The position numbers were made by a program, and so were the translations under genes. Of a DNA stretch of 64,000 bases, positions 33,850-43,055 are shown in pieces. The stretch comes from Pseudomonadota bacterium (lineage in GTDB: Bacteria; Pseudomonadota; Gammaproteobacteria; Pseudomonadales; Azotimanducaceae): positions 58,091 to 122,090 of the forward strand of contig JAQBUI010000003.1 of the NCBI GenBank assembly GCA_027624035.1. Direction: 5' to 3'. Under the pieces are notes generated by a model, which was not told the DNA's origin, searched no databases, and was given only the letters and a program-made list of their open reading frames with translations. Every line of letters begins with the position of its first letter. The first letter of the stretch is position 1.

Positions 33850-35417
33850 CGTCTTGTCTGGTCCGTCGGTGTGTTAGCCAGCAGTGTGTCTTCCAGCAGA
33901 GAGTGGCCGGTCATTTCGGCCGGTTGGGGCATATTCATCAGGTCCAGCAGTGTCGGTGCAATGTCCCGAAGGGTTCCGCCATCGGTCATGGTCAGGTCCC
34001 GATCACCCACGTAGACCAGTGGCACCAGATTGCTGGTGTGGGCTGTGTGGGGCTGGCCACCCTGGGGGTCGTGCATCTGTTCGACATTGCCATGATCTGC
34101 GGTAATCAGACAGTGTCCGCCAGCCTGTCGGACCGCCTCGACCACCCGGGCGAGGCATCCGTCCAGGTATTCCACCGCCTGGCAGGCTGCGGCGAAGTCG
34201 CCGGTATGGCCAACCATGTCGCCGTTGGCGTAGTTGCACACGATCAGGTCGTAGCTCTGATCGGCAATGGCCTTGACGAGTCTTGTAGTCACTTCGCCCG
34301 CGCTCATCTCCGGTGCCAGGTCGTAGGTCGCGACTTTTGGAGACGGCACGAGAATTCGGTCCTCACCGGGATACGGTTCCTCCCTGCCGCCGGAAAAGAA
34401 GAAGGTCACGTGAGCGTATTTCTCCGTTTCAGCGATCCGCAACTGGGTTTTTCCACGCGCGCCCAGGTACTCGCCAATGCCATTTTCGAGGGTCGCCGGG
34501 CGAAAGGCCGGCGTCGCGTTGAGGTCCTCGGCATATTGGGTCAGGGTGACGAAGTCGAGCAGGTCCGGGCGCGATGACACATCAAAGTAGTCGAAATCAG
34601 GCTGGACGAATGCCCGGGTCAGTTCCCGGGCCCGGTCGGCACGAAAGTTCATGAACAGGACGGCGTCGCCGTCACGGATGGCAACGGGACCCGAACCATG
34701 GCTGATTGTCGTCGCCGTCACGAACTCGTCGGTCTCGCCTCGACTGTAGGCCGCTTCGATGGCAGCTGTCACATCGTGTGCCCGATGTTCGCCCACTCCC
34801 GTTGCGATCAGCCGGAATGCCTTCTCTACCCGGTCCCATCGCTGGTCCCGGTCCATGGCGAAGTACCGCCCGATGATGCTTGCAATGCCGCCACTGCCAG
34901 CCTCACGGACACTTCGGTCGAGCCGGGTCAGGGACGCCGCAGCCGATTTGGGTGGTACATCGCGACCATCGAGAAAAGCGTGCACGTACACGGCGGACAC
35001 GCCGCGGTCGAACGCCATTTTGACCGCCGCCCGGATCTGATCTTCATGGCTGTGGACGCCTCCTGGCGAGACCAGCCCAAGAATGTGCAGACTGCTTCCT
35101 GCCTCGCCAATATCATCCATCAGCCTGGTCAGCACGGGATTCGAATAAAAGCTTCCGTCAGTGATGGACTTGTTGATTCTGGTGAGGTCCTGGTCAACGA
35201 TGCGGCCAGTCCCGAGGTTCATGTGGCCGACCTCGGAGTTGCCCATCTGCCCGTCTGGCAAGCCAACGTCCTGGCCGGAGGCAGACACGAGGCAGTGTGG
35301 AGACTGGTTCCAGAGTTGATCCCAGGTCGGCGTATCGCTGACGGAGATTGCGTTATCAGGGGCCGGGTCCCGACAGCCCCAGCCGTCCAGCACGATCAGG
35401 ACGTGAGGTATGGTCAT
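33846..35417 (-). CDS. gpmI: 2,3-bisphosphoglycerate-independent phosphoglycerate mutase
   Basis: A 523-residue cytoplasmic glycolytic enzyme interconverting 3- and 2-phosphoglycerate. It begins HVLIVLDGWG, with the first manganese Asp, and has the phosphorylated Ser in QMGNSEVGHMNLGTGR. Later ligands appear in the NYANGDMVGHTGD and ITADHGNVEQM motifs. Length is normal (about 510-520). First gene of the gpmI-envC-ctpA-yibQ run, whose promoter should lie in the 117 bases shared with the divergent rhodanese gene. Confidence 0.96.
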   Translation of the reverse strand: MTIPHVLIVLDGWGCRDPAPDNAISVSDTPTWDQLWNQSPHCLVSASGQDVGLPDGQMGNSEVGHMNLGTGRIVDQDLTRINKSITDGSFYSNPVLTRLMDDIGEAGSSLHILGLVSPGGVHSHEDQIRAAVKMAFDRGVSAVYVHAFLDGRDVPPKSAAASLTRLDRSVREAGSGGIASIIGRYFAMDRDQRWDRVEKAFRLIATGVGEHRAHDVTAAIEAAYSRGETDEFVTATTISHGSGPVAIRDGDAVLFMNFRADRARELTRAFVQPDFDYFDVSSRPDLLDFVTLTQYAEDLNATPAFRPATLENGIGEYLGARGKTQLRIAETEKYAHVTFFFSGGREEPYPGEDRILVPSPKVATYDLAPEMSAGEVTTRLVKAIADQSYDLIVCNYANGDMVGHTGDFAAACQAVEYLDGCLARVVEAVRQAGGHCLITADHGNVEQMHDPQGGQPHTAHTSNLVPLVYVGDRDLTMTDGGTLRDIAPTLLDLMNMPQPAEMTGHSLLEDTLLANTPTDQTRR

Positions 35418-35476
35418 GAAAGGGGCTCATCGATCGAGTTGCGTGAAGGGTGATTCTACCCATCTGGCCAGTAGCA

Positions 35477-35506
35477 TTCCATTTCTTCGAAGCTCTTGGG
35501 TATACT
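35477..35506 (+). promoter_or_regulatory. Candidate promoter for the rhodanese-grxC-secB run
   Basis: TTCCAT (35477-35482) and TATACT (35501-35506) with an 18-base spacer, 29 bases before the rhodanese ATG. The -10 box is close to consensus and the -35 is weaker. Read by eye. Confidence 0.4.
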
Positions 35507-35534
35507 GCGCTGCTTTGCAGGCCCACGGGATCAC

Positions 35535-35948
35535 ATGGAACAGGCGTTTGAATTCATCGTCAATCACTTTATTCTGGTGAGCGTCTTCATATTCCTGCTG
35601 GTTGCTTTTTTCGTCAATGAAGGCAAGCAGGGAGGTGCAGCGATCAGTACTTCCAACCTGGTCACGATGGTCAATCGTGATGACGCGAAGGTGATCGACG
35701 TGCGAGACAGCAAAGATTTCAAGGCCGGGCACATCGCCGGGGCCACCAACATTCCTTTTTCGGCCATTGACGCGAGGATGGGCGAACTCGAACCATACAA
35801 GGACAAACCGATCGTTCTGGTGTGCAAAATGGGTCAGCATTCCGGGTCTGTCGGCCGGAAGCTGAAGGCGGGCGGTTTTACCAACGTACGACGGCTTTCA
35901 GGCGGCATGGGCGAGTGGTCGGCGAGCAATCTGCCGGTAGTCAAATGA
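35535..35948 (+). CDS. Membrane-anchored rhodanese-like protein (YibN type)
   Basis: A 137-residue protein with an N-terminal membrane helix (FIVNHFILVSVFIFLLVAFF) and a rhodanese domain. The active-site Cys lies in VLVCKMGQHSG and the substrate loop is DVRDSKDFKAGHIAGATNIP. This matches YibN of E. coli, which adjoins grxC and secB as here. It may transfer sulfur or help membrane protein export. The start ATG at 35535 fits the anchor; frames further upstream add non-homologous residues. Its stop overlaps the grxC start (ATGA). Confidence 0.9.
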   Translation: MEQAFEFIVNHFILVSVFIFLLVAFFVNEGKQGGAAISTSNLVTMVNRDDAKVIDVRDSKDFKAGHIAGATNIPFSAIDARMGELEPYKDKPIVLVCKMGQHSGSVGRKLKAGGFTNVRRLSGGMGEWSASNLPVVK

Positions 35949-36226
35949 ACCATCAGGTCAAAGTCACCATGTACAGCACCCGCTTTTGCCCATACTGTCT
36001 GAGGGCGCGGGCGCTGCTGACCAGCAAGGGCGTCGAGTTTGAAGACATTGCCGTGGATGCTGACCCTGCCAGGCGTCAGGAAATGATGACCAGGGCCCGC
36101 CGATCCAGCGTACCTCAGATCTGGGTGGGTGACGATCACATCGGGGGCTGTGACGAGCTTTACGCACTTGAACGTCAGGGCAAGCTTGATGGCATGCTGC
36201 GGGCAGCAGGAAACACCGATGGGTGA
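35945..36226 (+). CDS. grxC: Glutaredoxin 3
   Basis: A 93-residue dithiol glutaredoxin with CPYC at residues 15-18 (VTMYSTRFCPYCLRARALL), the cis-Pro in SSVPQIWVGDDHIGGCDEL, and the GG motif after it. It reduces protein disulfides and glutathione mixed disulfides in the cytoplasm. It is coupled to the rhodanese gene by an ATGA overlap and followed by secB after 30 bases, the same order as in E. coli and Pseudomonas. Confidence 0.94.
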   Translation: MNHQVKVTMYSTRFCPYCLRARALLTSKGVEFEDIAVDADPARRQEMMTRARRSSVPQIWVGDDHIGGCDELYALERQGKLDGMLRAAGNTDG

Positions 36227-36256
36227 GCAGATGGGTGAAAAGGTGAGTCAACAGAA

Positions 36257-36712
36257 ATGAGTGAACAATCAGGTTCACAGTTCTCGCTGCAGCGGATTTA
36301 TATCAAGGATGCGTCGTTCGAGTCCCCCCAGTCACCTCATGGTTTCAGGGAGAAATGGAAACCCAGGGTCAGTCTTGAGCTCAATTCCCGTCACTCGAAT
36401 ATAGATGAGAACCTGTTCGAGGTAGTACTGCACATCACCGTCACCGCCAGGACCGAGGACGACAAGCCCATGTACCTGGTGGAGGTGCAGCAGGCGGGGA
36501 TCTTTCTCGTTGCCGGCATGGAACTGGAAATTCGTGACCAGACGCTCGGTAGCTACTGTCCGAATGTCCTGTTTCCCTATGCGCGGGAAGCACTCGACGC
36601 GTTGGTGTTAAAGGGCAGTTTCCCTCCGCTGCTTCTTGCCCCCGTGAACTTCGACGCGATCTATCAGCAGACCCAGGCCGAGCGCGCGAAACAAAGGGGT
36701 GAACTGCAATAG
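36257..36712 (+). CDS. secB: Protein-export chaperone SecB
   Basis: A 151-residue export chaperone; family members are 150-160 residues and act as tetramers that keep preproteins unfolded and hand them to SecA. It shows FSLQRIYIKDASFESP, then FEVVLHITVTAR, and CPNVLFPYAREALDALVLKGSFPPLLLAPVNF, which is split by the usual conserved Pro. The C-terminal tail is short and basic. It is the last gene of the rhodanese-grxC-secB run. A fragment of a RIO kinase gene begins right after its stop. Confidence 0.95.
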   Translation: MSEQSGSQFSLQRIYIKDASFESPQSPHGFREKWKPRVSLELNSRHSNIDENLFEVVLHITVTARTEDDKPMYLVEVQQAGIFLVAGMELEIRDQTLGSYCPNVLFPYAREALDALVLKGSFPPLLLAPVNFDAIYQQTQAERAKQRGELQ

Positions 36713-36790
36713 CATAGCCCGGTATCGTCGAGCGTTGCGGACTTTCCTGCCTTCCTGGTAACTGACGGCACGGTTGAAGCTGCGTTTCAG
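36713..36790 (-). pseudogene. RIO-kinase gene fragment, antisense, directly after secB
   Basis: On the minus strand these 78 bases encode LKRSFNRAVSYQEGRKVRNA and then RRYRAM. They match residues 50-75 of the complete RIO kinase at 38948, whose bases 39095-39172 agree at about 65 of 78 positions in my hand alignment. Nothing more of the kinase is recognisable on either side, and the piece abuts the secB stop codon. It is best read as the remnant of a second RIO kinase copy, not a functional gene. Confidence 0.8.
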
Positions 36791-36864
36791 ACAGGCACGC
36801 CCAACGCGGGCACACTCAAGGCTGCTGGTGTATTCTTCTGCATCAATCAAACGAGACGACCAGC

Positions 36865-37644
36865 ATGGCAGATTTTCCACTCCCGAACTTTTCTATTGAC
36901 CTGGCCGGTGAGGTTGCGTTTGTCACCGGGACCACCTCGGGTCTGGGTGAACGATTTGCGCGAATACTGGCGGCATGCGGTGCGAGCGTTGTGCTCACGG
37001 GGCGACGGGTGGCGCGTCTGGAAAAGCTGGCGACAGAAATTCGTGAAGCGGGAGGCACCTGCGAACCCATCCCGTTGGATATGACCAGTCGCGACAGCAT
37101 TCGCAACGCCTTCAGGACCGCAGAAGAGAAGCTGGGCCTGGTGACCATTCTTGTTAACAACGCCGGTATTCCAGACGCGCAGCGCATTGTCCGCATGAGT
37201 GACGAACTGGTTGATAGCGTGATCGATACCAATCTGACGGGGCCCTGGGTATTGGCAACCGCATTTGCGAGTCGACTGATCGACGAAAAGAGAGCCGGCA
37301 AGATTGTTAACATCTCATCGATGGCTGCGTTCAATGTGACGCCACAGTCAGCAGCATCGCTTTACTCCACTACCAAGCTTGCCATTGCGCGGATGACGGA
37401 AGCGATGGCGGTCGAGTGGTCTCGCTTTAACATCAACGTCAACTGTATTGCGCCGGGTGCTTTTCAATCCGAGATGCTGGATGGGATGCTGGAACGCATC
37501 GGAGACATTTCCCAGGGAATGCCACGCAAACGCATCCCGGCCGCTGCGCAGATGGACAGCACTCTGCTGTTTCTGGTGTCACCTTCCTCGGAGTGTGTGA
37601 CCGGGACCATCATCAAGATTGACGATGGTCAGGGCTCGCGTTAG
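36865..37644 (+). CDS. Short-chain dehydrogenase/reductase
   Basis: A 259-residue classical SDR. The cofactor motif is VTGTTSGLGERFA (TGxxxGxG), the fold-stabilising NNAG occurs in ILVNNAGIPD, the catalytic Ser in INISSM-like VNISSMAAF, and Tyr-Lys in SLYSTTK. An Arg after the second strand (TGRRVARL) points to NADP(H). The likely product is a 3-oxoacyl or other alcohol dehydrogenase; the substrate is unknown. The gene is about 150 bases from secB and the intervening stretch holds the RIO fragment. Confidence 0.88.
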   Translation: MADFPLPNFSIDLAGEVAFVTGTTSGLGERFARILAACGASVVLTGRRVARLEKLATEIREAGGTCEPIPLDMTSRDSIRNAFRTAEEKLGLVTILVNNAGIPDAQRIVRMSDELVDSVIDTNLTGPWVLATAFASRLIDEKRAGKIVNISSMAAFNVTPQSAASLYSTTKLAIARMTEAMAVEWSRFNINVNCIAPGAFQSEMLDGMLERIGDISQGMPRKRIPAAAQMDSTLLFLVSPSSECVTGTIIKIDDGQGSR

Positions 37645-37667
37645 GCGCGCGAAATCTCATAGCCGCG

Positions 37668-38867
37668 ATGAATGAAGGCGCCCAATACCGCGTCGTGACA
37701 TTGGTTCTGACGAACCGTGAGGGCGGTATTCTTGGGCAGTTGAAGCCGTTCCGGGTGGCTACGCCGTGGTTTCAGGAAGTTGAGGAACTGGTTCAGACAG
37801 TCAGGCATCGGGACGGGCTGGAAGTGACGATTCTGCGTCTGCTGACGGTGGATGAGTCCAGCTCGCCAGCGATCGATGTCGTCTACCTGGCACAGGTAGA
37901 ACCGTTGGAGCGCCACCCATGGGTACCATGGACCCAAAATATAGAACCCCATCATCTGCGGATGCCGTGGGCCGTAGCCGGTGGCCCTGACGCTGATTTG
38001 AGCTGGGCCGCCGCCAAGCTGAAGGAGGCGGGTGCTGGCGCCGTGATCTCCAAAACACAGATCCGGTCCTGGAACCTGTCCAGTATCTGGAGGCTGGATA
38101 CGCAGGTGGGTACGTTCTGGCTCAAGGCCGTACCACCTTTTTTTGCACATGAGGGCGCAGTGCTGCGGCTGCTGGATGATGAACCGGTACCCGAACTGGT
38201 GAGCCACGAGGCGCACCGGGTTCTGTTGCGACACCTGCCAGGTGAAGACCGCTACGAGGCAAGCCCTTCGGAAGTACGCCAGATGATCGAGACCCTGGTG
38301 GACCTGCAATGGCGCTGGCGCGGCAGGGTGAATCAGCTGATTTCTGTTGGGCTGCCGGAGGTGCGTGGTGAGGTGCTAACAGCTTCGATCCGCGACGTCG
38401 TCAGGCGCTATCGCCATGAACTTACTCAAGAGCAACAGGCCTGCCTGGCCCGTTTTGTTGCAACGTTACCCACGAGAATCGCCGCTTTGGAAGCGTGTGG
38501 CATTCCGGATACCCTGGTTCATGGTGACTATCATCCGGGGAACTGGCGGGGAACTGGCAAGGATCTCGCCATTCTTGACTGGGGGGACTGCTTCATCGGA
38601 AACCCCTTGCTTGATGTGCCGTGTCTGTTGGATCGGGTCCCGGTTGATGCGGCACCGGGTTTGAGGGATCACTGGCTTGATTCGTGGGGTGCACGCCTGC
38701 CGAAAGCCGACCTGCAGGAAGCGTGGCGGCTGGTGGAGCCAATTGCAGCCGGCCGGCTGGCGGCGCTCTATCTCCGGTTTCTGGACCAGGTTGAGCCGTC
38801 AGAGCGGGTCTATCACCGCGATGATCCACTCTTCTGGCTGGGCAAGATGGCGAATCTTCCGGCGTAA
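37668..38867 (+). CDS. Aminoglycoside phosphotransferase-family kinase with N-terminal extension
   Basis: A 399-residue kinase-like protein. The C-terminal 260 residues match the APH fold, with the catalytic loop LVHGDYHPGNWRG and metal-binding LDWGDCFIGNPLLD. The first 115 residues are a separate alpha/beta module (MNEGAQYRVVTLVLTNREGG...) that resembles a NUDIX-like fold in strand pattern but lacks a recognisable Nudix box. Lys and phosphate-loop residues are less clear. Family members phosphorylate small hydroxyl compounds, such as homoserine, choline, sugars or antibiotics; there is no sign of resistance context. The complete RIO kinase follows after 80 bases. Confidence 0.8.
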   Translation: MNEGAQYRVVTLVLTNREGGILGQLKPFRVATPWFQEVEELVQTVRHRDGLEVTILRLLTVDESSSPAIDVVYLAQVEPLERHPWVPWTQNIEPHHLRMPWAVAGGPDADLSWAAAKLKEAGAGAVISKTQIRSWNLSSIWRLDTQVGTFWLKAVPPFFAHEGAVLRLLDDEPVPELVSHEAHRVLLRHLPGEDRYEASPSEVRQMIETLVDLQWRWRGRVNQLISVGLPEVRGEVLTASIRDVVRRYRHELTQEQQACLARFVATLPTRIAALEACGIPDTLVHGDYHPGNWRGTGKDLAILDWGDCFIGNPLLDVPCLLDRVPVDAAPGLRDHWLDSWGARLPKADLQEAWRLVEPIAAGRLAALYLRFLDQVEPSERVYHRDDPLFWLGKMANLPA

Positions 38868-38947
38868 CTGTTCAGCATGGCGTGAATTATGTCCGGCTCA
38901 CTGAATTAAATGGTTCCCACCGGGGAGCGATTCGGGTAAAAGGCGGC

Positions 38948-39799
38948 ATGAAAATCCCAAAGCGCATACAACCTCTGATAGATGACGGCATCGTTGACGC
39001 TGTTGTCAGCCGATTAATGAGCGGAAAAGAGGCCGATGTCTTCGTGGTGCGATGTGGTTCCGAGATTCGTTGTGCCAAAGTCTACAAAGAAGCCATGAAA
39101 CGCAGCTTCAAGCATGCCGTCAATTACCAGGAAGGCAGAAAAGTACGCAACAGTCGTCGCGGTCGGGCTATGGAGAAGGGTTCAAAATACGGCCGGACCC
39201 AAACAGAAGCCATATGGCAAAGCGCCGAGGTGGACGCACTGCACAGGCTCGCTGCTGCCGGTGTCAGGGCTCCCAAACCCTATGGCTGTATTGATGGCGT
39301 ACTGTTGATGGAACTCGTTTGTGACGCCAATGGGGAGGTTGCCCCCAGGCTTGGTGATGTCACCCTGTCAGCGGACAAGGCCATCGAGCATCATGGGGTG
39401 GTCATGAACTACGTCGTTCGGATGCTCTGCTCGGGACTGATTCATGGTGACCTGTCCGAATTCAATGTCCTCCTTGACGAACACGGTCCCGTGATCATCG
39501 ACCTTCCCCAGGCCGTGGACGCGGCTGCAAACAACCATGCTGAATCGATGCTGCGGCGAGATGTCAGTAACCTTACAAATTACTTTGGACAGTTCGCACC
39601 TGGGTTGCTGGAAGGGAAATTCGCCCAGGAAATCTGGGCGCTCTACGAGGCAGGTACGCTTCGCATGGATACCGTGCTCACGGGACATTTTGAGGAAGAG
39701 ACACGTACGGCTGATGTCGATGCCGTTATCACAGAGATCAACGCTGCGATTGCCGAAGAAGAAGAAAGGCTGGCACGGATTCGATCAGCCTTCATGTGA
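38948..39799 (+). CDS. RIO1-family serine protein kinase
   Basis: A 283-residue atypical protein kinase. ATP-binding Lys lies in CAKVYKEAMKRSF, the conserved block is HAVNYQEGRKVRNSRRGRAM, the catalytic loop is GLIHGDLSEFNVLLD, and the metal Asp is in PVIIDLPQAV. It matches bacterial RIO kinases of pseudomonads (PA4780-like) in order and start (MKIPKRIQPLIDDG). I prefer ATG 38948 to the GTG at 38882, whose added residues are not family-like. A partial second copy lies at 36.7 kb. The substrates of bacterial RIO kinases are unclear; some are active serine kinases. Confidence 0.93.
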   Translation: MKIPKRIQPLIDDGIVDAVVSRLMSGKEADVFVVRCGSEIRCAKVYKEAMKRSFKHAVNYQEGRKVRNSRRGRAMEKGSKYGRTQTEAIWQSAEVDALHRLAAAGVRAPKPYGCIDGVLLMELVCDANGEVAPRLGDVTLSADKAIEHHGVVMNYVVRMLCSGLIHGDLSEFNVLLDEHGPVIIDLPQAVDAAANNHAESMLRRDVSNLTNYFGQFAPGLLEGKFAQEIWALYEAGTLRMDTVLTGHFEEETRTADVDAVITEINAAIAEEEERLARIRSAFM

Positions 39800-39850
39800 A
39801 TCCTGTTCTGCCATACGAGCGCCGCAACGGCCCGCCTGAGACGGGCGCGC

Positions 39851-40318
39851 TCATGCTCGACTGCCCACAAAGCCGATCTGACGCCAGGCCTCGTAGACCG
39901 TAATGGCCACCGCGTTCGACAGGTTCAGGCTCCGGCTGCCAGGGCGCATGGGGATTCTGATGCGGTGATCGCGATCGCTTCGCTCAAGTAGGTCATAGGG
40001 AAGGCCACGGGTTTCCGGGCCGAAGATGAGAAGATCGCCATCTTCATACCGGACGTCGCTGACGGACCTTGTCCCTTTGGTGGTCAGCAGATAGGCCGCA
40101 CCGTTCGGAACGGACTGCCGCATGGCTTCGAAGCCACTGTGGACCCGCACGTCTGCATACTCGGAATAGTCCAGGCCCGCCCGCCGCAACTGTTTGTCAG
40201 ACATGCTGAACCCGAGCGGTTCAATCAGGTGCAGCGTACAGCCAGTGTTGGCGCACAGTCTGATGATGTTACCGGTGTTCGGTGGAATCTCCGGCTCGTA
40301 GAGAACAACGTGAAACAT
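39851..40318 (-). CDS. trmL: tRNA (cytidine/uridine-2'-O-)-methyltransferase TrmL
   Basis: A 155-residue SPOUT methyltransferase. It begins [21 protein letters not shown], has the SAM loop [13 protein letters not shown] and the trefoil-knot segment [23 protein letters not shown], all typical of TrmL. It 2'-O-methylates the wobble base of tRNA-Leu species. Length matches E. coli TrmL (157). The gene lies 10 bases after ntrC on the same strand but is functionally unrelated; it converges with the RIO kinase. Confidence 0.94.
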   Translation of the reverse strand: MFHVVLYEPEIPPNTGNIIRLCANTGCTLHLIEPLGFSMSDKQLRRAGLDYSEYADVRVHSGFEAMRQSVPNGAAYLLTTKGTRSVSDVRYEDGDLLIFGPETRGLPYDLLERSDRDHRIRIPMRPGSRSLNLSNAVAITVYEAWRQIGFVGSRA

Positions 40319-40328
40319 CAGCAGGCAC

Positions 40329-41753
40329 TCAATCGGTCAGCGTGTCGCTACTGAGCCCCAGTTCGTTGATCTTTCTGGTCAGCGTATTCCTGCCCCAGCC
40401 GAGCAGGATAGAGGCATCCCGTTTGCGGCCGCCCGTCTGCTTGAGCGCTGTTTGAATCATGATTTGCTCAAAGCGTGGCAGGGCATCTTCCAGCAGGCCC
40501 GCCTCGCCAGCATGCATCTGGGATAATCTTCGGGTTGCCCAGCTGGTGAGCGCTTTCTCCCAGTCCTCGCCGACACTGGGCTGCGCGCCGTGACTGCGCA
40601 GCTCAGGCGGCAGGTCTTCAGGAACGACCTCCCGGCCACTCGCCATGACGGTGATCCAGCGACAGAAATTCTCAAGCTGCCGCACGTTGCCTTTCCAGGG
40701 CAGGCCCATGATGTAGTCCATGGTTTCCTGGGTAAGGACCTTGGGTTCCTCCCCCAGTTCTGCAGCCGCTTCGATGAGAAAGTGTCCGGCCAGCAGCGGG
40801 ATGTCCTCCCGACGCTCTGCCAGGGTGGGGATATGGATGCGTATGACATTCAGGCGGTGAAACAGGTCCTCCCGGAACCGGTTCTGCTGGACCAGTTCCT
40901 CCAGGTTCTGGTGGGTAGCGGCAATGATGCGCACATCAGCGTGCAGTGGCTGGTGGCCTCCGACGCGGTAGTACTCACCGTCGGAAAGGACCCTCAGCAG
41001 GCGGGTCTGGGTCGCGGCAGGCATGTCGCCAATTTCATCCAGAAATAGCGTCCCACCGTGTGCCTGCTCAAACCTTCCCTGACGGCCCTGATTGGCGCCT
41101 GTGAATGCCCCCTTTTCGTGACCGAACAGTTCAGACTCGATCAGATCGTTAGGTATGGCCGCCATGTTGAGCGGTATGAATATCTGCCCTGCCCGTGGGC
41201 TGTGCTGATGCAGGGCCCGTGCCACCAGTTCCTTGCCGGTCCCTGATTGTCCGTTGATCAGCACCGTAACATTTGACTTCGACAGCCGGCCGATGGCCCG
41301 GAAGACTTCCTGCATGGCGGGTGCCTTGCCGATGATCTCCTGGTCTGCTTCACTGGGTGGCTGCTCCGACCGGGCGTGTTCCGAACGTTGTGCGACGGCC
41401 CTTTTCACGATGGAGATCGCTTCGTCTACTTCGAATGGCTTGGGCAGATACTCAAATGCGCCGCCCTGGATCGACGCCACCGCGCTGTCCAGGCCCGAAT
41501 GGGCGGTCATGATCACTACCGGTAGCTCTGGAAATCGCGCTTTGATTTCTGCCAGCATTTCCAGGCCGTCCATGCCGGGCATGCGAATGTCGCTAACAAT
41601 AACTTGCGGCTGCGATGAGTCCAGTCGCGTCAGAAGGCTTTGGCCCTCTTCAAAGCAAGTGACGTTGAGACCAGCCTGGGAAAGGGCTTTTTCGAGTACC
41701 CATCGAATGGATCGCTCATCATCTACGACCCATACCTCGTTTGACACATTCAT
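40329..41753 (-). CDS. glnG: Nitrogen regulation response regulator NtrC (GlnG)
   Basis: A 474-residue sigma54-activating regulator. The receiver domain has its phospho-acceptor in [13 protein letters not shown] (Asp55). The AAA domain shows Walker [13 protein letters not shown] and the sigma54-contact loop GAFTGAN, and a Fis-type helix-turn-helix closes the protein ([19 protein letters not shown]). It is phosphorylated by NtrB when nitrogen is limiting and activates glnA and other promoters. The start overlaps the ntrB stop by 4 nt. Two NtrC-like boxes in this window agree with its presence. Confidence 0.96.
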   Translation of the reverse strand: MNVSNEVWVVDDERSIRWVLEKALSQAGLNVTCFEEGQSLLTRLDSSQPQVIVSDIRMPGMDGLEMLAEIKARFPELPVVIMTAHSGLDSAVASIQGGAFEYLPKPFEVDEAISIVKRAVAQRSEHARSEQPPSEADQEIIGKAPAMQEVFRAIGRLSKSNVTVLINGQSGTGKELVARALHQHSPRAGQIFIPLNMAAIPNDLIESELFGHEKGAFTGANQGRQGRFEQAHGGTLFLDEIGDMPAATQTRLLRVLSDGEYYRVGGHQPLHADVRIIAATHQNLEELVQQNRFREDLFHRLNVIRIHIPTLAERREDIPLLAGHFLIEAAAELGEEPKVLTQETMDYIMGLPWKGNVRQLENFCRWITVMASGREVVPEDLPPELRSHGAQPSVGEDWEKALTSWATRRLSQMHAGEAGLLEDALPRFEQIMIQTALKQTGGRKRDASILLGWGRNTLTRKINELGLSSDTLTD

Positions 41754-42859
41754 GATGGCTCCTCCAGAGGTATGAAAATGTGAAACGTGGTGTCACCGGG
41801 CTTGCTGTCGAACTCGATGCTGCCCCGATGTTGCTTGATGACAGCAAACACGAGCGGCAAGCCAAGGCCCGTGCCGCCGGCGCGGCCACTGATCATGGGG
41901 TAAAAGAGGTGGTCCTTGATCTCATCTGGAATGCCCGAGCCGTTGTCGGCTATGTCAATGCGAAGAACGTGGCGATGCCGCTGGTTGCCGACGGTCAACT
42001 GGCGTTCTACACGGGTTCGAAACACAAGCGTCGGGTCCGGTGTCTTGTCCATGCTCTGAAGCCCGTTCCGGGCGACGTTCAGCAGGGCCTGATGGAGCAG
42101 TTCCGGGTCAACCGAGAGTTCGGGGATGGATGGATCGTAGTCTTGCCGTATGGTGACGTTGTGATCTTCCATCAGGATCAGCCTGCGGATTCGCTCGAGC
42201 AGTTCATGGACATTCGTCGGTTTCGGATCTGGAAGCTGGGTGGGGCCGAGCATCCGGTCCACCAGGCTGGTGAGCCGATCTGTTTCCTCGATGATGATCC
42301 TCGTGTATTCCCGCAGTTCCTCACTGTCGAGTTGCCGTTCCAGCAGTTGCGCAGAACCACGTATTCCGCCAAGGGGATTTTTTACCTCATGGGCCAGGCC
42401 CCGCATCATCTGATGTGAGACTTCCTGATGATCGTCCAGTGCGGCGTCCCGGTCGATTCTAAGATAGCGGTCGAGACCATGCAGTTCAATCAGCAGAAAG
42501 GGCCACTCTCCTTCGTTGATCGGTGTGATGGTCAGGTCAGCCGTCATGACTTGTCCGCTGGCAAGGGTAATCTCGGACTGACGCTGGGTATAGGGCTGAC
42601 CTGTCTGCAGTGACTCAAACAGCACTGGTACGAGATCGGCAAATCCGGGGATGATGTCCTTCAGCAGGGCCCGCTTGCTGCGGTTTGACGATACCTGCAG
42701 CAGGTTTTCTGCCGACTGGTTGATGAACCGGACTCGCAGTTCGTGGTCCAGGGAGAGGATCGCGGTATTGAGATTGCTGAGGATGAGCACGCTGGGTTCC
42801 CGGGAAGCATCCAGCGTGTCGGTTGGCTGTCCTTTGAGGCTTTCTTTTTCACGGTTCAA
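41750..42859 (-). CDS. glnL: Nitrogen regulation sensor histidine kinase NtrB (GlnL)
   Basis: A 369-residue cytoplasmic kinase: PAS domain (about residues 25-125), dimerisation and phospho-acceptor helix RGLAHEVKNPLGGIRG (His157), then an ATPase domain with DNGSGIPDEI and GRAGGTGLGLPLV. It donates phosphate to NtrC, and PII protein toggles it to a phosphatase. There is no membrane segment, as expected for NtrB. The start codon is TTG, with AGGTGA about 8 nt upstream; no ATG fits the family start. A TACAAT box and NtrC box lie about 150-190 bases upstream. Confidence 0.95.
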   Translation of the reverse strand: MNREKESLKGQPTDTLDASREPSVLILSNLNTAILSLDHELRVRFINQSAENLLQVSSNRSKRALLKDIIPGFADLVPVLFESLQTGQPYTQRQSEITLASGQVMTADLTITPINEGEWPFLLIELHGLDRYLRIDRDAALDDHQEVSHQMMRGLAHEVKNPLGGIRGSAQLLERQLDSEELREYTRIIIEETDRLTSLVDRMLGPTQLPDPKPTNVHELLERIRRLILMEDHNVTIRQDYDPSIPELSVDPELLHQALLNVARNGLQSMDKTPDPTLVFRTRVERQLTVGNQRHRHVLRIDIADNGSGIPDEIKDHLFYPMISGRAGGTGLGLPLVFAVIKQHRGSIEFDSKPGDTTFHIFIPLEEPS

Positions 42860-43007
42860 AATGAGTTCACCTGGCCGGAGCCTGTAACGATTCCATGAGA
42901 GAAGGGGTCACACGGGTGCACGCAAAAAGCACGCCATCATTCATGTTACCTCATGATCATCGTTTCATCGCCGTCTAAACGCTGGTCAGCCGGTCATGGA
43001 GATGCGG

Positions 43008-43036
43008 ATTGTACCCCATTGAAAGTCATTCTGCAC
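43008..43036 (-). promoter_or_regulatory. Candidate ntrBC promoter overlapping an NtrC box
   Basis: On the minus strand TACAAT (43013-43008) lies 17 bases after GTGCAG (43036-43031). The -35 hexamer is poor but sits inside the NtrC box at 43032-43048. In E. coli the glnL promoter is likewise overlapped by NtrC, which represses it; repression here is inferred by analogy. Confidence 0.45.
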
Positions 43037-43048
43037 CAAAAGGGTGCG
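43032..43048 (-). promoter_or_regulatory. NtrC-binding box upstream of ntrBC
   Basis: TGCACCAAAAGGGTGCG matches the NtrC consensus TGCACC-N5-GGTGCA, with an intact GCACC-N5-GGTGC inverted repeat. It lies between the DUF4124 gene and ntrB, about 180 bases before the ntrB start, and covers the -35 region of the candidate promoter. Read directly from the sequence. Confidence 0.75.
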
Positions 43049-43055
43049 GAGAGTC

